64,000 nt of DNA, taken from positions 1 to 64,000 of the forward strand of contig CAKUGU010000006.1 in NCBI GenBank assembly GCA_934654815.1, in the 5' to 3' direction. The position numbers and the translations under genes are program-made. The stretch comes from an uncultured Ellagibacter sp. (GTDB taxonomy: Bacteria > Actinomycetota > Coriobacteriia > Coriobacteriales > Eggerthellaceae). Under the pieces are notes generated by a model that did no database searches, was not told the DNA's origin, and worked only from the letters and a program-made list of their open reading frames with translations. Below, piece after piece: positions 51,731 through 60,634 of the stretch (the first letter of the stretch is position 1; every line of letters starts with the position of its first letter).

Positions 51731-52927
51731 ATGAAACGTTTCCTTTCCGGCGACGAGGCCTTCGCCGAAGGCGTGCGCCTGGCGCGACCGCAGGTGATCT
51801 CGGCGTATCCTATCACGCCGCAGACCGTGGTGGTCGAACGCCTTTCCGAGATGGTCGAATCAGGCGCGCTCAAAGCCGAATACGTGCATGTCGAATCCGA
51901 GCACTCGGCGCTTTCGTGCGCGATGGGCGCGTCCGCCACGGGCGCGCGCACGTTCACGGCCACATCGAGCCAGGGCCTGCTCTATATGGCCGAGGTTCTC
52001 ACGTACGCGGCGGGCGGGCGTTTCCCCATCGTGATGATGAACGCGAACCGCGCAACGGCGCTGCCATGGAACATCTACGGCGATCAACGCGATTCGCTGG
52101 CGCTGCTCGATCACGGCTGGATCCAAGCCTACGCGGAAAACAACCAGGAGGCGCTCGATCTGGCGCTCATGGCGTACGCGGTGGCGGAAGACTCCGCTGT
52201 ACTCACGCCGTTCATGGTGAACCTCGACGGGTTCGCTCTCACGCACACCTACGAAACGGTCGACGTGCCCGATGCGGCCGATGCCGACGCGTTCCTGCCG
52301 CCGTATAAGGCTACGAACTGCTTCGACTTCGACGAGCCGAAAAACATCGGGTATTCCGCCGGCCCCGAGTACAACCGCTACTTCAAGTACTACGAGCACA
52401 AGGACATGCTCGCGGCCGAGCGCGTGATCGACCGGGTGGAAGAGAGATTCGCGAGCATCTTCGGACGTCGCTATCCGGGCATGATCGAGGCCGTGAACTG
52501 CGATGATGCCGATGTCGTGCTCGTAACGCTCGGGTCGATTTCGGGACTCGCGAAAGCCGCGGTCGCACGTCTGCGCAAGCAGGGCAAGCGTGCGGGGCTG
52601 CTGCGCATCCGCTACATGCGCCCCTTCCCGGCGTCCGCCATCGCTCGCGCTCTTGCGAACGCGAAGGCGGTCGGCGTGTTGGAAAAGGACGTGTCGTTCG
52701 GTGATGAGGGCACGGTCTTCACGAACGTGAACTCCGTGCTGCAGCAGGCGGGCAACTCGGTGCCGACCATGAACTTCATCGGCGGCTTGGGCGGCGACGA
52801 CATCACGGAATCCCAGATGGACGCCATGTTCGATGAGCTTGCCGCGCAAGCTGCCGGGCGCGTTTCCGAAAGGCGCGTGGTGTTCCTCGGCATCGATTTC
52901 GCTTGCAGGGAAGGGGGCCTCTCGTGA
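51731..52927 (+). CDS. porA: 2-oxoacid:ferredoxin oxidoreductase alpha subunit
   Basis: 398 residues: the pyrimidine-binding half (AYPITPQTVVVERLSEMV; VESEHSALSCAMGASATGART) and the C-terminal domain II (VLVTLGSISGLAKAAV, RIRYMRPFP). It starts directly after the gamma-delta stop. The beta subunit overlaps its end by 4 bases. Confidence 0.92.
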   Translation: MKRFLSGDEAFAEGVRLARPQVISAYPITPQTVVVERLSEMVESGALKAEYVHVESEHSALSCAMGASATGARTFTATSSQGLLYMAEVLTYAAGGRFPIVMMNANRATALPWNIYGDQRDSLALLDHGWIQAYAENNQEALDLALMAYAVAEDSAVLTPFMVNLDGFALTHTYETVDVPDAADADAFLPPYKATNCFDFDEPKNIGYSAGPEYNRYFKYYEHKDMLAAERVIDRVEERFASIFGRRYPGMIEAVNCDDADVVLVTLGSISGLAKAAVARLRKQGKRAGLLRIRYMRPFPASAIARALANAKAVGVLEKDVSFGDEGTVFTNVNSVLQQAGNSVPTMNFIGGLGGDDITESQMDAMFDELAAQAAGRVSERRVVFLGIDFACREGGLS

Positions 52928-53844
52928 CGATGAACGCGAAGAACATGCCCGCCGACGAGCTCTTCTTCGGGCATAAGGCGTGCGCAGGCTGCGGCGGCTC
53001 CCTTGCGGTCCGCGCGGCGCTCAAGGTGCTCGGCCCGAACGCGATTGCGGCGCTGCCGGCCGGCTGCATGAGTGCGGTCGGGTTCAACTTCCCGCAGCTG
53101 TGCTTCGCCAACAACGCGATGATCACGCCGTTCGCGGCGACGGCCGCCGTGCTCACCGGCATCGAGGCCGGCCTTCGCGCCCAGAGCAAGAAGCCCGACG
53201 ACTGCACGGTCGTCGGTTTCGCGGGCGACGGCGGCACCGCCGATATCGGCCTGCAAGCGCTTTCGGGCGCGATCGACCGCAACGACGACGTGCTCTACAT
53301 CTGCTACGACAACGAAGCGTACATGAACACGGGCATCCAGAAAAGCTCGCTCACGCCGTTCGGCGCCAAGACCACCACGACGCCGGCCGGCAAGAACGCG
53401 CACGGCTGCCTCACCCAGAAGAAGAACGTGTTCGAGATCATCGCTGCGCACGGGCTTCCCTATGCGGCCACGGCGAGCGTGGGCTATATGCCCGATTTCC
53501 TGCGGAAACTCGAGCGCGCCAAGGGTATCCACGGCACGCGCTTCATCCACGTTATCGCGCCGTGTCCCACGGGTTGGGGCGCTCCCGAGGACAAGATGAT
53601 CGACCTCGCGCGAGATGTAGTCGACTGCGGGTTGTGGTACCTCGCCGAATACGAGGGCGAAGCGGTATGCGGCGTGCCCGGGGGCGCGTTCACGCTGAAC
53701 CGCAAGCCCAAGCAGTTCGCAAGCGTGCGCGACTACCTGAAGAGCCAGAGCCGCTTCCGCGCGCTCACCGACGAGGAGATTTCCCTGATAGAACGCTCGC
53801 GCGACGCCAAATGGGAAGAACTCGAACGCAAAGTCGCACGGTAA
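52924..53844 (+). CDS. porB: 2-oxoacid:ferredoxin oxidoreductase beta subunit
   Basis: 306 residues, TPP-binding. HKACAGCGGSLAVRAAL gives the conserved Cys pair, GFAGDGGTADIGLQAL is the TPP motif (GDG...), and YICYDNEAYMNTGIQKS follows. The GTG at 52924 has AAGGGGG 6 bases upstream; the ATG at 52930 is the alternative. Substrate not determined. Confidence 0.92.
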   Translation: MTMNAKNMPADELFFGHKACAGCGGSLAVRAALKVLGPNAIAALPAGCMSAVGFNFPQLCFANNAMITPFAATAAVLTGIEAGLRAQSKKPDDCTVVGFAGDGGTADIGLQALSGAIDRNDDVLYICYDNEAYMNTGIQKSSLTPFGAKTTTTPAGKNAHGCLTQKKNVFEIIAAHGLPYAATASVGYMPDFLRKLERAKGIHGTRFIHVIAPCPTGWGAPEDKMIDLARDVVDCGLWYLAEYEGEAVCGVPGGAFTLNRKPKQFASVRDYLKSQSRFRALTDEEISLIERSRDAKWEELERKVAR

Positions 53845-53857
53845 AGGCTGATCTTAT

Positions 53858-54469
53858 CTATCGGTCCGGCGTTTCGTGCTGGTAGATAAGATCGACCAAA
53901 TCCTGCTTGCGATGCACTCCTGTCTTATCGTAGATATGCCGAATATGGGATTTCACGGTGTTGTATGACAGCATGAGCTCTCGGGCGATTTCTTTGCCCG
54001 TCATGCCTGCCGCTAAAAGGCGCAACACGTCACGTTCTCGCAGGGAAAGCCCGAAATCTCGCGAGAATTCAAGGTAGGCGCGCTTGTTTTCCAGGTCGTC
54101 TCTGCGGCAATCGGGCTCGAGGCGTTCTTCCGATGGGTCTTCTGTGCAGGCGTGAGACGCTCCTTCGTCGCGTGCGCACTCCGCGCTCTGCCTGGTGCGG
54201 CCTTCGACGGCAACGCTTCCTGTTATGAGGGCGGGCGGTTGAAAAGCGGTTTCGCGTGCGGCGGATCGCTTCCGGCTTCTTTGCGCGAGCAAGCCGCCGG
54301 AAAGGGCGAGCGTTGCAGCTACGGCAACCGTTATCGTGTCGAGAAGCGCTCTGCTCGCGCCGCCCATCGCCGCCGCTCCCATGATCGAAGTCCATCCCAG
54401 CAGCGCTACGGCGATCGCCGCCATGGCATGCGCCATATGCAAAGAGGCGCTCTGCTCCTGCGTTTTCAT
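53858..54469 (-). CDS. membrane-anchored LuxR-type regulator
   Basis: 203 residues. Two N-terminal membrane helices (~12-33 and ~42-62) precede a variable charged linker and a C-terminal LuxR helix-turn-helix (LSLRERDVLRLLAAGMTGKEIARELMLSYNTVKSHI). In this group, many LuxR proteins have ten or more N-terminal helices; this one is short. GGGAGG lies before the ATG. It is divergent from the importer genes, so it may control them. Confidence 0.88.
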   Translation of the reverse strand: MKTQEQSASLHMAHAMAAIAVALLGWTSIMGAAAMGGASRALLDTITVAVAATLALSGGLLAQRSRKRSAARETAFQPPALITGSVAVEGRTRQSAECARDEGASHACTEDPSEERLEPDCRRDDLENKRAYLEFSRDFGLSLRERDVLRLLAAGMTGKEIARELMLSYNTVKSHIRHIYDKTGVHRKQDLVDLIYQHETPDR

Positions 54470-54480
54470 TCTATCCTCCC

Positions 54481-54497
54481 TGAAAATAATTATTTCA
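54481..54497. promoter_or_regulatory. Fur-like palindrome
   Basis: TGAAAATAATTATTTCA, nearly palindromic and AT-rich, 12 bases before the luxR start and 120 before the importer gene. It resembles a Fur box. The rest of the gap has TATAAT-like elements for luxR. Regulation by iron is inferred. Confidence 0.4.
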
Positions 54498-54618
54498 AAA
54501 CCAGATTATAGTTTAACCAGGCATTATATGACCTCACCTTTTTTTCACCATTGCGTATAACCATGCCCTTTCGTTACGTTCGGTTCGCTCAGGCGAAAAC
54601 GAAAGAGGAAGGTCTGTT

Positions 54619-55764
54619 ATGAAATTCGCGAAGATGACCAGCCTTGCGCTCGTTGCGGCACTCGCTTCGGGGAGCATGCTGGCGGGTTGTGCGTCACAGC
54701 AATCGGGGGACGCTTCGAAGTCGTCCGGTCAGGCAACGGAGCAAGCGGCGGCCATGACCAGAACGGTTACGGATGGCAATGGCGAGGAAGTGACGATTCC
54801 CGCCGAGGTCACGCGCGTCGCCCCGACGATGGGTGCGTTCGCCCAGGCGACCGAGATGTTCTGCGACGGTAACGGCAAGATCGCGGCTGCTTCGACCAAG
54901 CAGGTTTCCGACGCGTTCAAGGCTGTGTTCACCGACTACGAGAAGAGCAATCCGAACAATTACGACTCTTCGTCTGTCGAAGACCTCATCTCCGCCGATG
55001 TTCAGGTGGTGTATGGTCCTACGAGCATGTACAGCGACGAGCAGCTCGACCAGATGAAGCAGGCAGGAATCGCCGTTGTCACGCTCAACAAGCTTTCGAC
55101 GGTCGAGGACATGTGCGCCGATTTCCTCACGATCGGCCAGATTCTCGGCGACGAAGAATACGAGCGCGCCCAGCAGTTCGTGGAGTATTACAAGAAGAGC
55201 ATTTCCGACGCCGAGCAACGCGCGACCAAGCTTTCGGATGCGGATAAGCGCACGGTGCTGCAGCTCAATATCAGCGGGGACCAGTATATCTGTGCTGATG
55301 ATAAGGACATATCGAACGCGTACTACGAGGCGGTCGGTGCGAAGAACGTCGCCGCCGGCTATGACGGGGCGCAGAGCGGGCAGTACCGCAGCGTCGATGC
55401 CGAGCAGATCGTGAAGTGGAACCCCGAATACATCATCACGATGAATTCGGGCGTGAAGGACCAGATCCTCGCCGACGCCGCGCTTGCGAACGTCGATGCG
55501 GTCAAAAGCGGCAACGTCTATGTCTGCCCGACGGCGCTTTACCTCTGGTGCGTGCGCAGCGCCGAGGGTGCCCTCATGACGCCGTGGCTCGGGTCGGTCA
55601 TCTATCCCGATTTGTACGCCGACCAGGATATGACAAAGGTCTTGCAGTCGTTCTACCAGGATTTCTACGGCTCAGAGCTATCGAGCGCCGACGCTGAGAC
55701 GATCCTTTCCGGCGCAGCGTCTACAGGTGCGGGAGCGCCCCAGAACGCGGGCGGCCGAGGGTAA
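54619..55764 (+). CDS. FecB/BtuF-type substrate-binding lipoprotein
   Basis: 381 residues. The lipobox is MLAGC (Cys24). The domain has TVTDGNGEEVTIPAEVTRV, the usual start for cobalamin or siderophore binding proteins, with a metal-chelate fold. It is the first gene of an ABC importer. The ligand could be an iron chelate, heme or cobalamin. GAGGAAGG precedes the ATG. Confidence 0.88.
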   Translation: MKFAKMTSLALVAALASGSMLAGCASQQSGDASKSSGQATEQAAAMTRTVTDGNGEEVTIPAEVTRVAPTMGAFAQATEMFCDGNGKIAAASTKQVSDAFKAVFTDYEKSNPNNYDSSSVEDLISADVQVVYGPTSMYSDEQLDQMKQAGIAVVTLNKLSTVEDMCADFLTIGQILGDEEYERAQQFVEYYKKSISDAEQRATKLSDADKRTVLQLNISGDQYICADDKDISNAYYEAVGAKNVAAGYDGAQSGQYRSVDAEQIVKWNPEYIITMNSGVKDQILADAALANVDAVKSGNVYVCPTALYLWCVRSAEGALMTPWLGSVIYPDLYADQDMTKVLQSFYQDFYGSELSSADAETILSGAASTGAGAPQNAGGRG

Positions 55765-55799
55765 TCGTCAACCATCGCGAGCGTACTTGAGAAACGCGA

Positions 55800-55835
55800 G
55801 CGGCTTTGCTGCGGCGCCGGCTGCAGCAAAGCCGC
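55800..55835 (+). terminator. hairpin between binding protein and permease
   Basis: 13-bp stem GCGGCTTTGCTGC / GCAGCAAAGCCGC with a 10-base loop and only TTTC after it. It may reduce downstream expression, as is common between binding protein and permease genes. Confidence 0.6.
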
Positions 55836-55863
55836 TTTCGCCTGCAGGGGGGGGTGACGGCGC

Positions 55864-56925
55864 GTGGAGAAGCGCGTCCGAAAAAGCAACGAGAAGAAGG
55901 ATTCTATCCGTGCACGGGAATGGGCAGTGGGCGTAGGTCTTGCGATTGCTCTCGCAGTGCTCGTCGTCACGTCGCTGACGGTAGGAACCTATGATTTAAC
56001 CATTGCCGACATAACTGAAGTGATCGGATCGAAACTCGGGCTTGTGCCCGTTCCTTCCAATGAGAAGGCGGTGACGGTTCTTGCAGTCATTCGCTTGCCT
56101 CGTGTGCTCATCGCGGCCTTAGCGGGTGCTGCTTTGGCGGTTTCTGGTGCTGCCTACCAGGGGATATTCAAAAATCCCATGGTGTCGCCCGATATCTTGG
56201 GCGTGTCCGCCGGCGCTGGCGCGGGTGCGGCGTTGGCGCTTTTGCTCGGCTTGTCGAGCTTGGCCGTGCACGCGTTCTCGTTCGCGTTCGGTGTGGCGGC
56301 GGTGCTCGTCGTCATGGCCATCGCCGGCTCGTTCGGCAAATCGGGGAATGCGATCGTGGTGATGATCCTTGCGGGCACGGTGGTCGCGTCGGTTTTCACG
56401 GCGGTGACGTCGCTTCTCAAATACGTTGCCGACCCCGACGACACGCTGCCGCAGATCACGTACTGGCTCATGGGCAGCTTCGCGCGCAGCGGCAACGAGA
56501 CGAACATGTGGGCGATGGTGGGCTCGCTTGTCGTAGGCGGCGGTGTGCTCATGACGACGCGTTGGCGCATCAACGTCATGTCGTTCGGCGACGACGAGGC
56601 GCGCGCCATGGGCGTGAACGTGCGTGCGACGCGGGCGGTCATCATCGCTGCGGCGACGTTGCTCACCTCGATCACGGTGTGCATGTGCGGCACGGTTGGC
56701 TGGGTGGGCCTCATCATCCCCCACATAATGCGCCTGGTCACGGGGCCGAACTACCGCTCGCTTGTTCCTCTCTCGATGCTCGCCGGCTCATGCTTCATGG
56801 TCGTCGTCGACGATATCGCCCGCATCGCCGTGCCGGGCGAGCTCCCTATCAGCGTGCTGACGGCGCTTATCGGAGCCCCGCTGTTTCTGTTCTTGCTGGC
56901 GCGCGGTCGAAAGGAATGGCTATGA
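55864..56925 (+). CDS. FecCD-type ABC transporter permease
   Basis: 353 residues, about 9-10 membrane helices. The FecCD features RLPRVLIAALAGAALAVSGAAYQG, NPMVSPDILGVSAGAG and GTVGWVGLIIPHIMRLVTGP (the coupling region) are all seen. GTG start at 55864. Its stop overlaps the ATPase start as ATGA. Confidence 0.94.
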   Translation: MEKRVRKSNEKKDSIRAREWAVGVGLAIALAVLVVTSLTVGTYDLTIADITEVIGSKLGLVPVPSNEKAVTVLAVIRLPRVLIAALAGAALAVSGAAYQGIFKNPMVSPDILGVSAGAGAGAALALLLGLSSLAVHAFSFAFGVAAVLVVMAIAGSFGKSGNAIVVMILAGTVVASVFTAVTSLLKYVADPDDTLPQITYWLMGSFARSGNETNMWAMVGSLVVGGGVLMTTRWRINVMSFGDDEARAMGVNVRATRAVIIAAATLLTSITVCMCGTVGWVGLIIPHIMRLVTGPNYRSLVPLSMLAGSCFMVVVDDIARIAVPGELPISVLTALIGAPLFLFLLARGRKEWL

Positions 56926-57740
56926 GCATCTGCGTGAAGAACCTGACGTGCGGTTACAAAGGGCATGCAGTAGTCGAATCTTTCAGCGCGACTATCGAGG
57001 CGGGGCAAGTGTTTTGCCTGCTCGGACCGAACGGCGTGGGAAAGACGACACTGTTCCGCACAATGCTCGGCTTGCTTCCCGCGATAAGCGGGGCGGTGGA
57101 AGTCGACGGTGTCGACGTCCTTCGCTGCTCAGACAAGCAGCGCGCCCGTCTGCTCGCCTACGTTCCCCAGTCGCATACGCCCCCTTTCGCGTTCACGGCG
57201 ATCGATGTCGTGGTGATGGGTGCGTCGACGACTGGCGGCCTGTTCGGGCGTCCCGGGGCGTCGTGCTACGAGGTGGCGAATCGGTGCATGGAAACGCTCG
57301 GAATCGCCGATTTGAAAGAGGCCGCCTATACCGAGCTTTCGGGCGGGCAGCGGCAAATGGTGCTTATCGCCCGCGCCGTCGCGCAGGGCGCGCGCTATCT
57401 CATGATGGACGAGCCGACGGCAAGCCTTGACCTTGGGAACGAGATGCGCGTGCTTTCAGCGGTGAGAACCCTTGCCGACCAGGGGCTCGGTGTCGTCATG
57501 ACCACGCATTCCCCAGCCCATATCGCCCAGTGCGAAGCGACGGGAGTGCTTTTCATGCGCGACGGAACGCGTCTCGTCGGCGGCGAGCAGGACCTTCTTC
57601 GGCCAGAAGCGTTGAAGCGCGCTTACGGCGTTCCGGTTGCGGTGGCAAGGCTCGACGTCGACGAGGAGGGGCACGATATCGGCGATGGCCTCGCAGCCGC
57701 AGGCTCGCCGCATCGCGTCACGATGTGCCAACCTCTCTAG
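56922..57740 (+). CDS. FecE/BtuD-type ABC transporter ATPase
   Basis: 272 residues. Walker A GPNGVGKTT, signature LSGGQRQM, Walker B LMMDEPTASLD and switch His in TTHSPAHI. The ATG at 56922 overlaps the permease stop; an in-frame ATG at 56916 is possible. It powers the importer at the inner membrane. It ends 3 bases from the end of convergent pilT. Confidence 0.94.
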   Translation: MSICVKNLTCGYKGHAVVESFSATIEAGQVFCLLGPNGVGKTTLFRTMLGLLPAISGAVEVDGVDVLRCSDKQRARLLAYVPQSHTPPFAFTAIDVVVMGASTTGGLFGRPGASCYEVANRCMETLGIADLKEAAYTELSGGQRQMVLIARAVAQGARYLMMDEPTASLDLGNEMRVLSAVRTLADQGLGVVMTTHSPAHIAQCEATGVLFMRDGTRLVGGEQDLLRPEALKRAYGVPVAVARLDVDEEGHDIGDGLAAAGSPHRVTMCQPL

Positions 57741-57743
57741 CGC

Positions 57744-58817
57744 CTACAGCCCTTCGGCTTGGAAACGGCGCAGGAGCGCTTCTTGGTGGTTCGCGTACTG
57801 AAGTGCGACTTCCTTGGCGACGATGCCTTCCTTCACCACGGCGAACAGGCCCTGGTCCATGGTCTGCATGCCTTCCTTGCCGCCCGATGCGATGACGGAA
57901 TCGATCTGGTAGGACTTTTCCTCGCGGATGAGGTTGCGGATGGCCGTGTTCATCATCATCATCTCGAACACGGGAATGGTGCCGCCGTCGATCGTCGGCA
58001 CGAGCTGCTGGCTCACCGTGGCCTGCAGCACCATCGAAAGCTGGATACGGATCTGGCGCTGCTGGTTGGGCGGGAACGCGTCCACGATGCGCTCGACGGT
58101 GTCGGCGGCGCTGGTGGTGTGCAGCGTCGAGAGCACCAGCTGGGCCATTTCAGCTGCGGAAACGGCGGTGCTGATGGTGTCGGAGTCGCGCATCTCGCCG
58201 AGCAGGATGACGTTCGGGCTTTCGCGCATGGCCGAACGCAGCGCCTCGGAGTAGGTGGCGATGTCAGTGGGAACCTCGCGCTGCGTGATGATGCAGGTGC
58301 CGTGACGGTGCACGTATTCGATCGGGTCCTCCATCGTGATGATGTGCCCCGTGCGCTCGTGGTTCATGCGGTCGATGATGCACGCGAGCGTGGTCGACTT
58401 GCCGGAACCGGACGGCCCGGTGACGAGCACCAACCCCTTCGTGACGCTTGCGAGGTTGAGCACCGACTCGGGGATGTGCATTTCCTTCGGGTCGGGCAGG
58501 CCGAACGGGATCACGCGCACAACGGCGCTCGCCGAGCCGCGCTGGCGGAAGATGTTGGCGCGGAAGCGCCCCACGCCCGCCACGGCGAAGCTGAAGTCGT
58601 CGTCGTGGTTCACGCTGTTCTCGAAGAGCGACATGTCGCGTTTGGCCAGGTCGTAGATGGAGCGGACGTACGCTTCGGTGTCGGCGGGCATAAGCGGCGC
58701 CGAATCGGTGCGCACGTGGACGCCGCTCGTCTGGTAGGACAGGGGCAGCCCCGCGATGATGAAGATGTCGGATGCCTTGACCTCGATCATCTGCTCGAGA
58801 AGCTCTTTCAACTGCAT
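57744..58817 (-). CDS. pilT: PilT-type twitching/retraction ATPase
   Basis: 357 residues. Walker A GPSGSGKSTTLA, Asp and His boxes (MEDPIEYVH, STLHTTSAADTVERI), LGEMRDSDTI as Walker B, and AIRNLIREEKSYQ, close to the PilT-specific AIRNLIRE motif. Those features favour pilus retraction (PilT) over assembly (PilB). It is the last gene of the leftward operon that begins with pilC. Confidence 0.92.
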   Translation of the reverse strand: MQLKELLEQMIEVKASDIFIIAGLPLSYQTSGVHVRTDSAPLMPADTEAYVRSIYDLAKRDMSLFENSVNHDDDFSFAVAGVGRFRANIFRQRGSASAVVRVIPFGLPDPKEMHIPESVLNLASVTKGLVLVTGPSGSGKSTTLACIIDRMNHERTGHIITMEDPIEYVHRHGTCIITQREVPTDIATYSEALRSAMRESPNVILLGEMRDSDTISTAVSAAEMAQLVLSTLHTTSAADTVERIVDAFPPNQQRQIRIQLSMVLQATVSQQLVPTIDGGTIPVFEMMMMNTAIRNLIREEKSYQIDSVIASGGKEGMQTMDQGLFAVVKEGIVAKEVALQYANHQEALLRRFQAEGL

Positions 58818-58835
58818 TGGTGTATCTCCTATCGC

Positions 58836-59339
58836 TTACTGGTTCGAGCCCGTGCTCGAGTTCGACCAGAGGGTGTCTTCGGGAAGCTGCTGGGTGGTCG
58901 TGATATGCCACGACTCGATGGAATACTCGTGGTCGTCCGCCACGCGGATTTCGGCTTCGAGCGTTTTCCCGCTTTGCGTCGCCACGGTGAAGGAAATGTC
59001 GTCGCCGTTCGTCTTCGCGGAAACCTCCAGGTCATCGCCGCCGCACGCCTGCTTCGCCTTCGATTCCAAATCGGCCAGGCGGGCGTCCACCGAGCTCACG
59101 GCTTCGGTGGCGGATCCGGTGGTGCTCTTCAGCTCGTCGTCGATGCCGGCGACGAGCGCCTGCCCGCATGAGTCGACAAGGTAGGTCTCGGCCGTGGAAT
59201 CGGCCTGGCGCGTGGCCATGGCCTTCGTGGCGTTGGTGGTGGTCACGCACAGCATGGCCAAAACCGCCAGAAGCAGCACCGAGATCAGCGTGAGCAGGCT
59301 GATCGGGCCGATGCGCATGCCTTCGCTTCGCCTCGCCAT
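58836..59339 (-). CDS. small membrane protein of pilus operon
   Basis: 167 residues. One N-terminal membrane helix (~12-32, PISLLTLISVLLLAVLAMLCV) is followed by a soluble domain with a Cys pair; no prepilin peptidase motif is seen. This and the three genes upstream form an operon with tight spacing. It probably has a pseudopilin-like role; no family was recognised. Confidence 0.75.
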   Translation of the reverse strand: MARRSEGMRIGPISLLTLISVLLLAVLAMLCVTTTNATKAMATRQADSTAETYLVDSCGQALVAGIDDELKSTTGSATEAVSSVDARLADLESKAKQACGGDDLEVSAKTNGDDISFTVATQSGKTLEAEIRVADDHEYSIESWHITTTQQLPEDTLWSNSSTGSNQ

Positions 59340-59340
59340 G

Positions 59341-59748
59341 CTATTTCACCCCGCTTACGTAGCGCGACGCGTCGAGCGAGTAGACCTCGCCCGCGTCGTC
59401 GGAGACGGTGATCGTCGCGGTGTACAGCACGCCTGCGCCCTCGTTCTCGGAGGAAACCTTGCAGGTCACGTCGAAGTCGCCGTCGCCGCTTTTCGCCACG
59501 CCCTCGCCGACCTTCTTGCCGGCGGCCACCGCCTGCGGGTTCGACGAGAACTCCTCGGCGGCGTTCTGTGCGATTGCCGTTGCCGAGGAAAGCCGCGCCG
59601 CGTCGTTCGCGCCGCTCGACGCGTGGACGAACAGCGTGGTGAACACGGCCATCGACGCGATCAGCACGACGAGTAGGATAAGCGCCTCGACGAGAAACGA
59701 CGTGTTCGACCACGAGAGGCCTTCCCTGACCGGGGTTCTTTTCGCCAT
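59341..59748 (-). CDS. PilV-like small membrane protein
   Basis: 135 residues. TSFLVEALILLVVLIASMAVFTTLF resembles the FxxxEALxxL hydrophobic start of type IV pilins without the Gly/Leu cleavage site. It overlaps neither neighbour (1-base gaps). The C-terminal part is a small beta-rich domain. Confidence 0.7.
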   Translation of the reverse strand: MAKRTPVREGLSWSNTSFLVEALILLVVLIASMAVFTTLFVHASSGANDAARLSSATAIAQNAAEEFSSNPQAVAAGKKVGEGVAKSGDGDFDVTCKVSSENEGAGVLYTATITVSDDAGEVYSLDASRYVSGVK

Positions 59749-59749
59749 G

Positions 59750-60289
59750 CTACTCGCCCCCTTGCATGTTGCGCAGGGCGACTTCGGACGTGCCGCCGTC
59801 GGTGTAGATGGAAAGAAGCCCGTTCGCGTACGCGAAATCGAACGTGCTCGACTCGGTCACTTCGCTCGCTTTCTCGGGCGTGTACTGGTTGCTCGCCAAG
59901 CTGTATTCCTGGACGATCTTGCCTTCGTACAGGTAGAACCGCGTTTCGTAGGTGCCGGAATCGAGGCGCTCCACCACCACGAGCGACTTGCCTTCGGGGC
60001 CCTTGCCCACGGCGATGGAACCCGTCGTGTCGTTGGCGCGCACCACGTTGCAGATGAGCCCCACGCCTTCGCGCGCGGCGTTGTTCTGCGCCTGAACAGC
60101 CGAAACGGACCGATACACCGACACGCCCGCCACGAGTGCCAACAAAAGCGCGATGAAGAACACCACGAGCAGGATGCGCTGGAACGCCTTTCCCGAAGGC
60201 GGGGTCTTCGCCGTCTGCGCCTCGGCGTGCGCGACCGCGGTCAAGGCGTCGAGCTGCGTTGGCGTTTTGGCTGAGGAATGCATGTTCAT
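59750..60289 (-). CDS. membrane protein of pilus operon (DUF4860-like)
   Basis: 179 residues. A ~36-residue cytoplasmic start, one membrane helix (~38-58, RILLVVFFIALLLALVAGVSVY), then a beta-rich domain with ...YETRFYLYEGKIVQEY. It resembles proteins labelled DUF4860 in small pilus clusters, a tentative match. It overlaps the gene above by 4 bases. Confidence 0.7.
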   Translation of the reverse strand: MNMHSSAKTPTQLDALTAVAHAEAQTAKTPPSGKAFQRILLVVFFIALLLALVAGVSVYRSVSAVQAQNNAAREGVGLICNVVRANDTTGSIAVGKGPEGKSLVVVERLDSGTYETRFYLYEGKIVQEYSLASNQYTPEKASEVTESSTFDFAYANGLLSIYTDGGTSEVALRNMQGGE

Positions 60290-60612
60290 CGCGGCGTCAC
60301 CACCACGCTCGGCATGATGTTGTCGGCGAAATACTCGTACGAGATGATGTAGTCGTCATGGTTGATGACGAGCCCGTAGTCGTCTTCGAGGTGCTGCAAC
60401 GTCGCCGGGTAGCTGCCTTCAATGGCGCAGCACTGCTTCGCCGAGCTCAGGATGGAGTCGCGCAATGCCACGGCGCCCTGCGTTCGCGCGTTCGCCTGGA
60501 CCGCGCTCACGATAAGGCATGCCGCCACGGCCACGGCGACGATGCAGCACGCGACCGCGATGCGCACATGGCGGCGGTGGCGTATCTGGCGTTCGGTTAA
60601 TTCGTGGAACAT
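60286..60612 (-). CDS. small pilin-like membrane protein
   Basis: 108 residues. One membrane helix (~17-41), then AIEGSYPATLQHLEDDYGL...YIISYEYF, a pattern known from minor pilin-like proteins of Firmicutes. It lies between pilC and the DUF4860-like gene. Confidence 0.7.
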   Translation of the reverse strand: MFHELTERQIRHRRHVRIAVACCIVAVAVAACLIVSAVQANARTQGAVALRDSILSSAKQCCAIEGSYPATLQHLEDDYGLVINHDDYIISYEYFADNIMPSVVVTPR

Positions 60613-60634
60613 GGGATCTACCTGCCGATTCTGC

